A stretch of DNA of 64,000 nt from Erythrobacter sp. Alg231-14. GTDB taxonomy: Bacteria; Pseudomonadota; Alphaproteobacteria; Sphingomonadales; Sphingomonadaceae. Position numbers and translations under genes: made by a program. Under the pieces are notes generated by a model. It had not been told where the DNA came from. It ran no database searches and saw only the letters and a list, made by a program, of their open reading frames with translations. Numbering within the stretch: position 1 is the stretch's first letter; every line of letters starts with the position of its first letter. The stretch is taken from positions 2,108,001 through 2,172,000 of the forward strand of contig NZ_LT702999.1 in NCBI RefSeq assembly GCF_900149685.1, given 5' to 3'. Shown in pieces: positions 36,212 through 45,399 of this stretch.

Positions 36212-36631
36212 TCACCAATCCGACCGACTGACCTTCCCGCGCTTTGCCTTCACTTCGCCACGCGCTTTCTTGGACTTTAGCCGCTGGGTCTTACCAACCC
36301 GGTTTACGCGCGTTTTTGCGCGCCTCTTGGGTTGGCGATGAGCCGCTTCCAGCATCTCTTCCAGCTTCGCGCGGGCGGCTTGGCGATTCGATTCTTGTGT
36401 TCGGTGTTGCCGCGCAGTGATCAAAAGATCGCCCGCCGCCGTCAATTTGGACCCGGCCAGGTCGCGCAGCCGCACAAACACCGGAGGCGGCAGGCGCAAA
36501 GCGTATATGTTGACCCGCAATTGAACTTCGGTCGCGACTTTGTTGGCGTTCTGCCCACCCGGACCAGACCCGGCAAGAAAACTCTCTTGTGCCAGCGCGT
36601 GCGCGCGATCGAGCAGATCGTTATCCATCAT
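36212..36631 (-). CDS. arfB: Alternative ribosome-rescue factor / peptidyl-tRNA hydrolase
   Basis: 139-residue ArfB (YaeJ) that frees stalled ribosomes by hydrolysing peptidyl-tRNA. The GGQ catalytic motif is at residues 25-27 (SGPGGQNANKVATEVQLR). The C-terminal tail is basic and Arg/Lys-rich (RAKTRVNRVGKTQRLKSKKA), which inserts into the empty mRNA channel. It overlaps the RluA-family gene by 11 nt on the same strand, so both are co-transcribed. Confidence 0.93.
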   Translation of the reverse strand: MMDNDLLDRAHALAQESFLAGSGPGGQNANKVATEVQLRVNIYALRLPPPVFVRLRDLAGSKLTAAGDLLITARQHRTQESNRQAARAKLEEMLEAAHRQPKRRAKTRVNRVGKTQRLKSKKARGEVKAKRGKVSRSDW

Positions 36632-37364
36632 TCTCCGCCGTGGAGTCAGTCGCTGGGGTGCGTTCGGGCGGAGCCGGTGGCTCTGGAGCGGTCAACCCAG
36701 CGCGCACGAAGTCTTCGGGAAACGGGGCATAGGCAGTGATGGTCGGTTTGCCCTCCCTCCCGATAGCGATCGCTTCTGCATGCAACATTGTGCGCGGTGC
36801 GCCTTTGTTCTGACCTCGAACAGGGCCATAGACGGGATCACCCAGCAACGGTGCGCCCAACCCTTGCAATGCGTGGACCCGCAATTGGTGTGTGCGCCCG
36901 GTTTCCGGACGGAACCGGATGAGCGATCGTTTCTTGCCGCCGTCTTGATCGCCGATCACTTGCAACACTTCCCAGTGGGAAACTGCCGGCTTGCCCTTCT
37001 TGGCGGCAATCATCCGCCATCCTTTTTCCGCCGAGCTAATCTTGGATAAAGACAGCGCGATAGTGCCCGATTGCTCGGTCGGCTCAAAATCAATGATCGC
37101 GAGGTAAGTTTTGCCGACAAGACGATCTTCAAATGCCTTGTTGAACCGTTTCAAGGCCTTGGGATTGCGGGCCATCAAAAGGCAACCGCTGGTGTCGGTA
37201 TCAAGGCGGTGAACTGCGACAGGAGGTCGTTGAAAGCCGAGCTTTAGTTGTTCGATATGATCAAACAAAGCGGGCCCACCGCGTTTGGGCCGGTCGACCG
37301 GTAGACCGGCGGGTTTGTTGATGACCAACGCTTCGCCGTCTTCAAACAGGATGGGAATGTTCAT
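36621..37364 (-). CDS. RluA-family pseudouridine synthase
   Basis: 247-residue enzyme that converts uridine to pseudouridine in rRNA or tRNA. The catalytic Asp55 lies in VHRLDTDTSGCLL. Other conserved stretches are INKPAGLPVD, GKTYLAIID and RTHQLRVHALQGLGAP. The C-terminus is a proline-rich extension (LTAPEPPAPPERTPATDS) with no S4 domain at the N-terminus. The target nucleotide cannot be told by eye. Confidence 0.92.
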   Translation of the reverse strand: MNIPILFEDGEALVINKPAGLPVDRPKRGGPALFDHIEQLKLGFQRPPVAVHRLDTDTSGCLLMARNPKALKRFNKAFEDRLVGKTYLAIIDFEPTEQSGTIALSLSKISSAEKGWRMIAAKKGKPAVSHWEVLQVIGDQDGGKKRSLIRFRPETGRTHQLRVHALQGLGAPLLGDPVYGPVRGQNKGAPRTMLHAEAIAIGREGKPTITAYAPFPEDFVRAGLTAPEPPAPPERTPATDSTAENDG

Positions 37365-37419
37365 GCAATATGTCCTTTGTGCCCGGGCATCTGCGCATCG
37401 GCGGTAAGGCGCTGCGCAA

Positions 37420-39315
37420 TCATATCAGGGTCGCTGAAAAGAGCCCGCGCACGGCATTGCCGAGCTGAAAGCCGTTGGAAAGATCATCGAGTGTCAATTC
37501 CGCCTCGCGGGCCTGACCTTTCTCGATCAAGAATTCGCGCAACACTCCCGGTAACAAACCTAGGGATGCGGGCGGGGTGAGCAAAACACCATCGCGCTCA
37601 ACAAAAATGTTGGTGAAACTGCCTTCGGTGACCAACCCATCGTGTCGAACCAAGATCGCCTCCGCCGCGCCCAAGGATTTCGCTGCTTTCAACGCATCTT
37701 CATAAAAACCACGATCCGATGTCTTATGGGCCAATCGCCAATCGGATGGATCCAATGGGTTGGGAAGCGCGGCAACCTGTGTTGGTGACGTGGCTGCGCC
37801 ATCGGATTGTCCGGGCGGGGTTTCGGGCATGGGGTCGGGCATGGATTCGGGCAGCGGCCCTGTTTCCAAAGCGGTTGCGCCACCGCGCGCGAGAAGAAGG
37901 CGCAGTTTCGCCGGCGCCTCAAGCTCAAAACACAGCGCTTGGATCTGATTGCGCGTGGCGTGCCGGTCGAATTGAAAGCCCAATTGGGCGGCGCTCTTTT
38001 TGATTCGCGCCAAATGCAGTTCAAGCATCCCGATGCCGATTTCGGGATCGAACGCCATCGTTTCGATCAAGTCAAAAGCCGGGGCGACATGATCGGGAGA
38101 AGATCGCCGGATAAAGCCAGCCTTGACCTCACATTCGCGGCGTTCGTCTTGCGGGTCGCTATCGGCAACAATGGCTGAGCCCACGCCCAATATTGCATTG
38201 CCTTGTCCATTCTCGATGGGGGTAAGGCGTAATGTCCGGATGGCCACGTTGAATGCTGCGGTGCCATCGGCGCTGATCCGGCCGATCGCCCCGCAATATG
38301 GCCCACGAGCATCGCGCTCAACCTGTTGGATCAACTCCATCGCCCTAATCTTGGGCGCGCCCGTGATCGAACCGCATGGGAACATGGCCCTGATCAAATC
38401 CATGGCGCCCTTGTCTGGCGTCAATTTCGCCCGGACGCTGGACACCATTTGGTGCACGGTTGGATAGCTTTCGATTGCGAACGGCGCATCAACTTGGACG
38501 CTGCCTGGTTCCGCGACCCGCGACAGATCGTTGCGCATCAGATCAACGATCATCAAATTTTCGGCTTTGTCTTTGACGCTGTTGGCCAAGTCTTGCGCCA
38601 AGGCCGCATCGGTGGCGGGATCTGCGCTGCGCGGGCGCGTCCCCTTCATCGGTTTCACCTTTGCCGCACCGTCATCAAGCGCGACAAACAACTCAGGCGA
38701 AAAGCTCAAAAGCCAATGCGTCCCGTCAAAGACCATACCGCCATAGCCTGCGCTCGCCGATGTGCGCAGCGCCCTATAAAGCGCGATTTCGTCGCCCTGA
38801 TACGATCCGGCTAATGGGTAGGTGAGGTTGGCTTGATAAATATCGCCCGCGTGAATGGCCTCTTGCAAGGTTGCAAAAGCGGCTTCGTAGCCGCCGGGTG
38901 ACAATTGCCCGGTCAATGGGCCGATATTGGCTGTGCCGTCACCGCGCGCGGATAGCCAACCGGGAACATCTCGCGCAGCAATGCGCGTTGGGGCATCAAA
39001 CAGGCCAAGCCAGACCAGTGGGCCGTTCGCGCCACTGCGAATATCGGCCAAATTTTCCAATTTCGGTTCCAACGCAAGACCTGCTTCATAGGCGATGTAG
39101 CCTGCCAATTCGCCGCCTTTTGCCGCCCGCGCAGCATCCGCCGCCGCCAATGTTTCCGCCACATCGTTTGCGCGATGCGCGACAAAGACTTCGATGGGCG
39201 CTTCGTAATACAGCGCATCAGCGGCCCCATCCGCGTGCACGGCGCCTTCACCGGCGCTGTGATCGCGCGCGTCGTCCAGCAAAACGAATGGTAGCGATGG
39301 AGCAGTCTGACCCAT
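37420..39315 (-). CDS. pabBC: Fused aminodeoxychorismate synthase I and lyase (PabB-PabC)
   Basis: 631 residues from the ATG at 39315. The N-terminal about 390 residues are a chorismate-binding (PabB) domain with PMKGTRPRSAD, whose Lys is the one expected for aminodeoxychorismate synthase, plus FPCGSITGAPKIRAM. The C-terminal 240 residues are a class IV aminotransferase fold (PabC lyase: DLIETMAFDPEIGIGML, RLAHKTSDRGFYEDAL, VTEGSFTNIFVERDG). It makes 4-aminobenzoate for folate. A Pro-rich insertion (about 37770-37860) interrupts the PabC part. A frame extends 194 codons upstream but lies antisense to the next gene. Confidence 0.93.
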   Translation of the reverse strand: MGQTAPSLPFVLLDDARDHSAGEGAVHADGAADALYYEAPIEVFVAHRANDVAETLAAADAARAAKGGELAGYIAYEAGLALEPKLENLADIRSGANGPLVWLGLFDAPTRIAARDVPGWLSARGDGTANIGPLTGQLSPGGYEAAFATLQEAIHAGDIYQANLTYPLAGSYQGDEIALYRALRTSASAGYGGMVFDGTHWLLSFSPELFVALDDGAAKVKPMKGTRPRSADPATDAALAQDLANSVKDKAENLMIVDLMRNDLSRVAEPGSVQVDAPFAIESYPTVHQMVSSVRAKLTPDKGAMDLIRAMFPCGSITGAPKIRAMELIQQVERDARGPYCGAIGRISADGTAAFNVAIRTLRLTPIENGQGNAILGVGSAIVADSDPQDERRECEVKAGFIRRSSPDHVAPAFDLIETMAFDPEIGIGMLELHLARIKKSAAQLGFQFDRHATRNQIQALCFELEAPAKLRLLLARGGATALETGPLPESMPDPMPETPPGQSDGAATSPTQVAALPNPLDPSDWRLAHKTSDRGFYEDALKAAKSLGAAEAILVRHDGLVTEGSFTNIFVERDGVLLTPPASLGLLPGVLREFLIEKGQAREAELTLDDLSNGFQLGNAVRGLFSATLI

Positions 39316-39420
39316 AAATGTCGCCTTAGCCCATTCCGGCTTCAAGTCGAGAGCTTGACCGCTCCGCCTCGGCTCTGCACACCGTAAAAGCATAAATACA
39401 GCAGGGACACGAGCACCATA

Positions 39421-40995
39421 ATGAGCGATATTTTTCTGGGTCTTGGCGGGAATGGCGAAAACCAAAGCTTGGCGTTGAGCCGCGCCAACCGCCACGGTTT
39501 GATTGCTGGTGCAACCGGGACGGGTAAAACCGTGACGTTGCAAGGATTGGCCGAGAGCTTTTCCGCCAACGGCGTGCCGGTGTTTGTCGCCGATGTGAAA
39601 GGCGATTTGTCTGGTATTGCGATGCCCGGGTCTCCCAAGTTCAAGCACGCCGATAAATTGGAAGGGCGCGCCCAAGAATTGGGCATGGATGATTACGCCT
39701 ATTCCGATAATCCCGTCGTTTTCTGGGATTTGTTCGGCGAACAAGGGCACCCAATCCGCACCACGATCAGCGAAATGGGCCCGCTTTTGTTGGCGCGCCT
39801 TCTTGATCTTAACGACACGCAGGAAGGCGTGTTGCAGATTGTGTTCAAGCATGCCGATGAAAACGGTTTGTTGTTGCTGGATTTCGGCGATCTGCAATCA
39901 ATGCTGCAATGGGCCTACGAAAACTCTAAGGAGTTGTCGGGTGTTTACGGAAACGTCTCAAAGCAATCGGTTGGCGCGATCCAACGCCAATTGTTGAGCT
40001 TCGAAGCCCAAGGCGCCGATCATTTCTTTGGTGAACCAGCCTTGGAAATCGACGATTTCCTTAAAGTTGATGAGCAAGGGCGCGGTTACGTCAATGTCTT
40101 GGCCGCCGACACTTTGATGCGCAGCCCCAAATTGTACGCGACGTTCCTTTTGTGGCTGTTGGCGGAGCTGTTTGAAAGCCTCCCCGAAGTGGGCGACCCG
40201 GAAAAGCCGAGCCTCGTGTTTTTCTTCGACGAAGCACACCTGCTGTTTGATGACGCGCCCAAGGCGTTGCAGCAAAAAATCGAGCAGGTGGTGCGCCTTA
40301 TCCGGTCAAAAGGCGTGGGTGTGTTCTTCGTGACGCAAAACCCAATTGACATTCCCGAAGAAGTCGCAGGCCAATTGGGGAACCGGGTTCAACACGCATT
40401 GCGCGCGTTCACGAAACGCGATCAACGTGCGATCAAGGCGGCCGCCGAAACGTTCCGTATCAACGAAGACATGGACACAGAAGAGGTTATCACCGAATTG
40501 AAAGTTGGTGAGGCGCTGGTGTCCACGTTGGACGAAGAAGGCGCGCCAACAATTGTTCAACGGACATTGATCAAACCTCCGCGTTCGCGCCTAGGCCCGC
40601 TGACGAAAAAGGAACGAGCGATCATCCAATCGGTGAGCCCGTTTGAAGGCAAATATGACGAGGCCGTTGATCGGGAAAGCGCGGAAGAAGTGCTGCTCGC
40701 CAAATCCCAAGATGCCGCTGACACCGCTCAGGAAGTGGAAGAAAAAGGCGAAGAAGAAGTGCGCAAGCGCCCGCGCAAGACGAAATCTATGTGGGAAAAG
40801 GCGATTTCGCGCGGAACGAAAGTGGCCGCTGGCGGAATGGCCGGAGCTGCCGCCGCCGCTGTGTTGGGTAAGAAATCACGTTCCAACCCGGTGAAATCGG
40901 GCATCACATCGGCGGCCGGGTCAATTGCGACTGATCTGGCGGGGCCGATCGCTGGTAGGTTTGTGCGCAATTTGATCGGCGGCCTAATGCGGTGA
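39421..40995 (+). CDS. HerA-like ATPase, DUF853 family
   Basis: 524-residue ATPase related to HerA/VirB4-type pumps, similar to E. coli YjgR. Walker A is GATGTGKT (residues 30-37), Walker B is [12 protein letters not shown] with Asp270-Glu271, and [24 protein letters not shown] follows. The C-terminal tail is Ala/Gly-rich and basic ([27 protein letters not shown]). The ATG at 39421 is 106 bases from the divergent pabBC start. Its biological role is unknown; a function in DNA handling is inferred only from the fold. Confidence 0.9.
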   Translation: MSDIFLGLGGNGENQSLALSRANRHGLIAGATGTGKTVTLQGLAESFSANGVPVFVADVKGDLSGIAMPGSPKFKHADKLEGRAQELGMDDYAYSDNPVVFWDLFGEQGHPIRTTISEMGPLLLARLLDLNDTQEGVLQIVFKHADENGLLLLDFGDLQSMLQWAYENSKELSGVYGNVSKQSVGAIQRQLLSFEAQGADHFFGEPALEIDDFLKVDEQGRGYVNVLAADTLMRSPKLYATFLLWLLAELFESLPEVGDPEKPSLVFFFDEAHLLFDDAPKALQQKIEQVVRLIRSKGVGVFFVTQNPIDIPEEVAGQLGNRVQHALRAFTKRDQRAIKAAAETFRINEDMDTEEVITELKVGEALVSTLDEEGAPTIVQRTLIKPPRSRLGPLTKKERAIIQSVSPFEGKYDEAVDRESAEEVLLAKSQDAADTAQEVEEKGEEEVRKRPRKTKSMWEKAISRGTKVAAGGMAGAAAAAVLGKKSRSNPVKSGITSAAGSIATDLAGPIAGRFVRNLIGGLMR

Positions 40996-41017
40996 TTGGC
41001 GCTTTCGCACTTGCCAA

Positions 41018-42535
41018 TTAGAGCGGCAGTCGGAGCTCCGCTCTAAGCCCTACGTCTAAGTTGCTGAGAACCAATGCGCCGCCATGTTGTTGAGCGATGG
41101 CGCGCGCTAGGGCGAGGCCCAATCCGGCGCCACCGGTTGCGCGATTGCGTGATGCTTCGCCGCGCGTGAACGGCTGCATCATGTCAGATAGACGCTCTGG
41201 TGGAATGCCGGGGCCTTTATCGTCGATGCGCAATACGGCGTGACCATTGTCTTCAAAAACGCTTATGCGGGCCTCATCGCCGTATCGCACTGCGTTGGAG
41301 ACGAGATTGCGCAACGCACGCTTTGCCCAAGTTTCTTGGACCCGTGCGACGATCCGTTCCTCGGTTGGATCTGATGCAGTCACGGGTTCGCCCAAATCCT
41401 CAAATTCTTCGACCACGCTCATGGCAAGGGCCTGCATGTCGACCGGTTCCATCACCACGCCGTCATCAGGCCGGATCGCGTGACCAATTCGGGCCAAAGC
41501 CAAAATATCATCCAGTGTCGCGGTGATGTCTTCGATGCTGGCCGCCATTTTCGTGCGTTGTGCATCGTCAGTGACGCTCTCAATCCGCACCCGCAATGCG
41601 GCCAATGGGGTTTTGAGATCGTGGCCAATCGCGCCCAACATCACGTCTTTTTCATCCAACATCGACGCGATGCGCGTTTCCATCGCGTTGTGCGCAGCGA
41701 TCAATCGCCGTGTGTCCGCGGGGCCGCTTTCCTCCAACCGAACGACGCGATCGGGTTGCCGCGAAAAATCGCTGACCCTTTCCGTTAATGCGGCAAGTGG
41801 GCGCGTGATGCGACGCAAGACGAGAAACAAGATGACGATCAAGAACCCAAACATGACCAGCGTTTGGAACAACAAAACGCCAAAGGCCGCGCGCGGTGCG
41901 CGTGGTTCGATGACGCGCGATGTTTCCCATGACCCACCCGGCTCACGCTGGATCGCGGCAACGTACAACCGGCGGGCTTTCCATTCGGTGCGCAGGCGAA
42001 ACCGGGGCCGGTTCTCGGCAAATTGGATCAATTGTGGGTCATCACCTGCGCGGCGGATGGCAAAGGTCACGGCGCGCGGCTCTATGCCTTCGCCGGCCAA
42101 TAGCTCCTGCAATCTTTGTGTGCGGGCATCGGCTTGCAAAGCTTCGGTGGCACCGATGGGATTGTCGGGCGTTACGATATAGCGGAGCGGACGCGGCAGA
42201 GCGCCGAGCGCCGGTTGATTGGCTCCTATCTCGTCGCCGTTTCTTTGGTTGCGCCTTTCGGCCCTGCGTTCATCGCGTCTGCGGCCTTGGCCGCGTCGTT
42301 GGCCTCGATCTCGGATTGCTTGTTCACGCTGTCTCGCCGCGTCGGCGCGTCGCTCTTCGCGTTCGCCCCCATTGATAATCTGAAAGGCAGCCTGCGTGAT
42401 GATTGCCGCTTCACGTCTTTCCTCACCCGCTCGGTACAACAGCACAAAGGAAACCACCTGCGCGACCATCAATGCCAGCGCGACACTGATCATGACTTGG
42501 CCCAGAAGGCTGGAGGGGAGCAGGCGTTTGATCAT
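41018..42535 (-). CDS. Sensor histidine kinase (EnvZ type) with Arg-rich periplasmic segment
   Basis: 505-residue inner-membrane kinase. One helix lies at about residues 12-34 and a second at about 219-241, giving a large periplasmic domain. Residues 58-99 of that domain are highly basic and low-complexity (RQREQAIRDRGQRRGQGRRR). After a HAMP region, the phospho-acceptor His305 is in IGHDLKTPLAALR, and the ATPase has LRNLVSNAVRYG, DDKGPGIPP and GGAGLGLALARAIA. It starts directly after the response regulator stop (zero gap), so the pair is a translationally coupled two-component system. Confidence 0.93.
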   Translation of the reverse strand: MIKRLLPSSLLGQVMISVALALMVAQVVSFVLLYRAGEERREAAIITQAAFQIINGGEREERRADAARQREQAIRDRGQRRGQGRRRDERRAERRNQRNGDEIGANQPALGALPRPLRYIVTPDNPIGATEALQADARTQRLQELLAGEGIEPRAVTFAIRRAGDDPQLIQFAENRPRFRLRTEWKARRLYVAAIQREPGGSWETSRVIEPRAPRAAFGVLLFQTLVMFGFLIVILFLVLRRITRPLAALTERVSDFSRQPDRVVRLEESGPADTRRLIAAHNAMETRIASMLDEKDVMLGAIGHDLKTPLAALRVRIESVTDDAQRTKMAASIEDITATLDDILALARIGHAIRPDDGVVMEPVDMQALAMSVVEEFEDLGEPVTASDPTEERIVARVQETWAKRALRNLVSNAVRYGDEARISVFEDNGHAVLRIDDKGPGIPPERLSDMMQPFTRGEASRNRATGGAGLGLALARAIAQQHGGALVLSNLDVGLRAELRLPL

Positions 42536-43285
42536 TTATCGGCCGTCGCCCGGCGCAGGCGCGACGCGCTTTACTGTTGCGGCAAACCGATACCCGCCGC
42601 CGCGAACGGTTTGAATGAATTGCGGGTTGCGGGTGTCGGCTTCGATCTTGCGGCGCAGGCGGCTGATCTGATTGTCGACCGCTCGATCGAACAAATGGGC
42701 GGTGCGGCCCTGAACCAGGTCGAGCAAACGATCCCGGTCAAGAACGGCCCTAGGGCTATCCAAGAAGGCACGCAGCAATCGGAATTCTGCGGTTGAAATC
42801 GGAATGATGACACCCTCTGGATCGGTCAATCTGCGTTTCAACGGATCCAGCAGCCATCCTTCAAAATCGTAATGCCAATCTTGCGTGGCGGATTGCGGTT
42901 GAGCGCCGCGTGACACTCGGCGCAAGACAGTGCGGATCCGGGCCACAAGTTCACGCGGTTCGAACGGCTTAACAATGTAATCATCTGCGCCCAATTCAAG
43001 CCCGACAATTCGATCGGTTGGTTCGCCGCGCGCGGTGAGAAATATGACCGGCAGTTGGCGTGTTTCTACCAAGTGACGGCACAGTGAAAGGCCATCTTCG
43101 CCCGGCATCATGATGTCGAGCAGGACGATATCGGGCGTCATTTCATTGAGAGCCGATCGGGCGGATGCGGCGCTTTCGCTTTGAGTCACAACAAACCCTT
43201 GGCCCGTCAGATATTCGGCCAATGGCTCGCGCAAGGTTGGTTCGTCATCGACCAATAGGATCTGGGTTGGGGCTGAGTTATCCAT
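42536..43285 (-). CDS. OmpR-family response regulator
   Basis: 249-residue regulator. The receiver domain has the phosphorylated Asp57 (DIVLLDIMMPG), acid pocket VDDEP and the switch residues around PVIFLTARG and YIVKPFEPREL. The C-terminal winged-helix domain ends in the DNA-binding stretch DNQISRLRRKIEADTRNP and VRGGGYRF. It is followed immediately by its cognate histidine kinase. The EF-hand gene 174 nt upstream is the most obvious candidate target. Confidence 0.94.
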   Translation of the reverse strand: MDNSAPTQILLVDDEPTLREPLAEYLTGQGFVVTQSESAASARSALNEMTPDIVLLDIMMPGEDGLSLCRHLVETRQLPVIFLTARGEPTDRIVGLELGADDYIVKPFEPRELVARIRTVLRRVSRGAQPQSATQDWHYDFEGWLLDPLKRRLTDPEGVIIPISTAEFRLLRAFLDSPRAVLDRDRLLDLVQGRTAHLFDRAVDNQISRLRRKIEADTRNPQFIQTVRGGGYRFAATVKRVAPAPGDGR

Positions 43286-43317
43286 TCGATGTGCTCATAA
43301 TGTCGCCATGAAAGGAA

Positions 43318-43356
43318 CTGGCCCGGTTCGCAACCCATCGGGAGCGTCCGGGCCAG
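43318..43356. other. Inverted repeat between the EF-hand gene and the response regulator gene
   Basis: Arms ctggcccgg and ccgggccag match perfectly across 21 bases, just upstream of the response regulator start. It may be a Rho-type end or a leader hairpin; no T-run follows it on the minus strand. Confidence 0.4.
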
Positions 43357-43438
43357 AGTTTATGCGGCGTGTGGGAATGGAGGAGCGGCTGAGTCGTGCC
43401 TTCCCAATTTTCTAATCCCATCACACCGCGGGAGAGAT

Positions 43439-43456
43439 ATCGGTCGTTCGACCGAT
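43439..43456 (-). terminator. Hairpin directly after the EF-hand gene
   Basis: Arms atcggtcg and cgaccgat are perfectly complementary with a 2-base centre (tt). It begins 2 bases after the EF-hand stop codon. No U-run, so it is a possible weak terminator or attenuator between the EF-hand gene and the two-component pair. Confidence 0.45.
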
Positions 43457-43458
43457 GA

Positions 43459-44193
43459 TTATTGCTGACCGCGTTCGGGACGGTTTTGTCCGCGCCGTTC
43501 CTGACGTTCTGCACGCCTTGCATCGCGCGCTGCTTCGCGCTCCTCGGCTGTGATTGTGCCGGAACCATCGGCATCGATCCGTGCAAAGCGCGCCTCGATT
43601 GCAGCGTCAAATTCCGCTTGTGTTACCACGCGATCTTGATTGGTGTCGGCTTGGCGGAGCATGCGCATGCCGCGGTTCCGATCGCCGCCGCGGCGTTGTC
43701 CACGCTCGGCGCCGCGTTGTCCGCGCCGCATCTCTCCGCGCTCACCACGTTGTCCGCGACGCTCTGCGCGTGCTTCACGTGCTGCCATCATCTCGGCTTC
43801 TGATAGGCCACCACTGCCGTCGGTGTCGGCGCGTTCAAACATCGCCGCTTGGCGTTCGCTACGGCGTTCGGCGCGTTCAGCTTGGCGGGCTTCGCGAGCG
43901 GCGTTCATTTCCTCTGGGGTGACTTCGCCATTTCCGTCGGTGTCCGTTTCGGCAAAGCGTTGCGCCCGGCGGGCACTGCGGTCTTCGGTGGAGATTTGGC
44001 CGTCCGCATTGGCGTCCATTCTTTCGAAGCGCTCGGCGGCTTTCGTCTTAGCTTCTTCAAGCGATACAACGCCATCGCCATTGGTATCCGAACCGGCAAA
44101 GCCGCCGCCATGATGTTTCGCAACGGCGATACCTGCGCCGCCAATGCCAAGAGCAAGAGCCGCGGCCGAAAGAGTGAGTGTAAGTTTACGCAT
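43459..44193 (-). CDS. Exported calcium-binding protein with six EF-hands
   Basis: 244 residues from the ATG at 44193 (ribosome site ggacccc is weak). A signal peptide ends at about residue 26 (GIAVAKHH). Six 12-residue EF-hand loops are seen starting at residues 36, 60, 84, 123, 183 and 207, for example DTNGDGVVSLEE and DADGSGTITAEE; the fifth (DTNQDRVV) lacks the central Gly. Between loops 4 and 5, residues 143-175 are a strongly basic Arg/Gly/Gln stretch, unusual for this family. Located just upstream of a two-component pair on the same strand; it probably binds calcium in the periplasm, a role inferred from the motif. Confidence 0.9.
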   Translation of the reverse strand: MRKLTLTLSAAALALGIGGAGIAVAKHHGGGFAGSDTNGDGVVSLEEAKTKAAERFERMDANADGQISTEDRSARRAQRFAETDTDGNGEVTPEEMNAAREARQAERAERRSERQAAMFERADTDGSGGLSEAEMMAAREARAERRGQRGERGEMRRGQRGAERGQRRGGDRNRGMRMLRQADTNQDRVVTQAEFDAAIEARFARIDADGSGTITAEEREAARDARRAERQERRGQNRPERGQQ

Positions 44194-44215
44194 AAGGGGT
44201 CCTATCCATCTGTTC

Positions 44216-44225
44216 TCAATATTGA
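44216..44225. promoter_or_regulatory. Palindrome upstream of the EF-hand gene
   Basis: tcaatattga is a perfect 10-base palindrome 23-32 bases upstream of the EF-hand start. The position suits an operator near the promoter or the 5' leader; which regulator would bind is unknown. Confidence 0.35.
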
Positions 44226-44465
44226 TGAGTTGCGGCAAGACACCGCTCGGCTGCGCCATAAAGGCGCGGCCATGGCTACGGCGGTCAACAGGCAAGCGAT
44301 GGGGCCAAAGCGCGCCAAATTTGCAAACCGCTGCGTCAGGGGAGGGCGCCAATGGCGGGCCTCACCGCAACTCACAATTGCCGTTCTAGGGGGTGAGTGT
44401 CGCAGAATTATCCCGAAATGCGCTCTTTGTGTCGCGCTTTGTATCAGGCGCACCGGCCCGTTCAT

Positions 44466-44488
44466 CCAAGCGACATTTTGTCGCTTGG
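44466..44488 (-). terminator. Hairpin downstream of the cupin gene
   Basis: Perfect 10-base arms (ccaagcgaca and tgtcgcttgg) enclose three bases. It lies 40 bases after the cupin stop on the minus strand. There is no U-run, but the stem is strong and it is a reasonable 3' end for the cupin/VOC pair. Confidence 0.45.
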
Positions 44489-44528
44489 CGGTTCATCACC
44501 GCGCAAGAAAACAGGTGCTTACCCGGTA

Positions 44529-44924
44529 TTAGCGTGGCCGGTGTTGGGTGCCCTCGCCGGCTGTGATGAAGATCGCGGTTGCGTGTGTTTCGACATCGGC
44601 GATGTGCCATACCCCCGGATCATTGATCGCATATTCCCCTGCAACCAATCGTGTTTGCGATCGGGTGCCGTCGGGGGTTTCTTGGGTAAGGACCATCGCG
44701 CCCTCAGTGCAGATCACGACTTCTGAACCGTTGGGATGCATTTCCCAACTGTCCCACCCTTCGGTGAAGGTGTGTTGAGATACCAATCGCCCTTCGGCGC
44801 CGTCTGAGCCGTGGCGTGCGCCGTATCCCGCGTACCATTCCATCCCTGAAAATGGTGGTTGGGGGACAGCGGTCGCCCCCAACCCCAAATGGATGAACGC
44901 ATCGGCAAGTTTTTGCGCCGTCAT
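44529..44924 (-). CDS. Cupin-domain protein
   Basis: 131 residues from the ATG at 44924, chosen because it overlaps the previous gene's stop as ATGA; a start 7 codons upstream also exists. It is a single cupin barrel, with DSWEMHPNGSEVVICTEG as the first motif and GEYAINDPGVWHIADV as the second. The histidines and acidic residues suit metal binding. Reaction unknown. It is the second gene of a pair with a VOC-fold protein. Confidence 0.82.
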   Translation of the reverse strand: MTAQKLADAFIHLGLGATAVPQPPFSGMEWYAGYGARHGSDGAEGRLVSQHTFTEGWDSWEMHPNGSEVVICTEGAMVLTQETPDGTRSQTRLVAGEYAINDPGVWHIADVETHATAIFITAGEGTQHRPR

Positions 44925-45304
44925 TGTGCCGGTTGAACCATGCAAAAGACGTTCAATTTGTTGCCGTCGGGATCGCGAAAATACCCAGCGTAAAAACCAT
45001 CATCGCCGCGCGGACCGGGTGCGCCTTCGTCGCTGCCGCCCTGGGCGATTGCGGTGTCATAGATCGCTTGGACTTTGTCTGGGCTATCCACCTGAAGGGC
45101 AACCATCGTTCCGTTGCCGACGCTGGCGGGTTGTTCATCAAAAGGCTTTGTTGCAGCGACACCCGCCGCCCCGCCCATTTCGCCCCATGCGATAAAGGTT
45201 TCAAATTCCATCATACGGCCCACGCCGAAATGTTTGGCGATGGCATCGTAAAACGCCGCCGCGCGCGGCAAATCATTGGTGCCCAAAGTCACATAGCCGA
45301 TCAT
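44921..45304 (-). CDS. VOC (glyoxalase) fold protein
   Basis: 127-residue glyoxalase/dioxygenase-fold protein, beginning MIGYVTLGTNDLPRAAAFYD, with MVALQVDSPDKVQAIYDTAI in the second module and YFRDPDGNKLNVF at the end, the usual metal-binding half. No function can be assigned beyond the fold. It overlaps the following cupin gene by 4 nt, so the pair is likely co-expressed. Confidence 0.88.
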   Translation of the reverse strand: MIGYVTLGTNDLPRAAAFYDAIAKHFGVGRMMEFETFIAWGEMGGAAGVAATKPFDEQPASVGNGTMVALQVDSPDKVQAIYDTAIAQGGSDEGAPGPRGDDGFYAGYFRDPDGNKLNVFCMVQPAQ

Positions 45305-45399
45305 ATCGATTCTCCCCTCGTGCTGTCTGTGTCGAGATCGCGAAATGCGACTCGAAGAATGAGAACATTACTAGAACATCAATCGCGGCGCAATCGTCC

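Larger units (their letters stand above)
44194..44528. other. Intergenic region upstream of the EF-hand gene
   Basis: 335 bases lie between the EF-hand start and the cupin stop; no gene is supported in either strand. It should contain the EF-hand promoter. It also holds two palindromes listed separately (44216 and 44466), and a short GC-rich hairpin (gcgcc, 5 bases, ggcgc) near 44253. Confidence 0.6.

Noticed and set aside
39316..39897. 194-residue N-terminal extension of PabB-PabC
   Set aside because: The frame runs antisense to the DUF853 gene and has no PabB resemblance. The protein starts naturally at the ATG at 39315.
44194..44352. Longer start for the EF-hand protein
   Set aside because: The extra residues precede the signal peptide and do not resemble protein; the ATG at 44193 gives a regular signal sequence.
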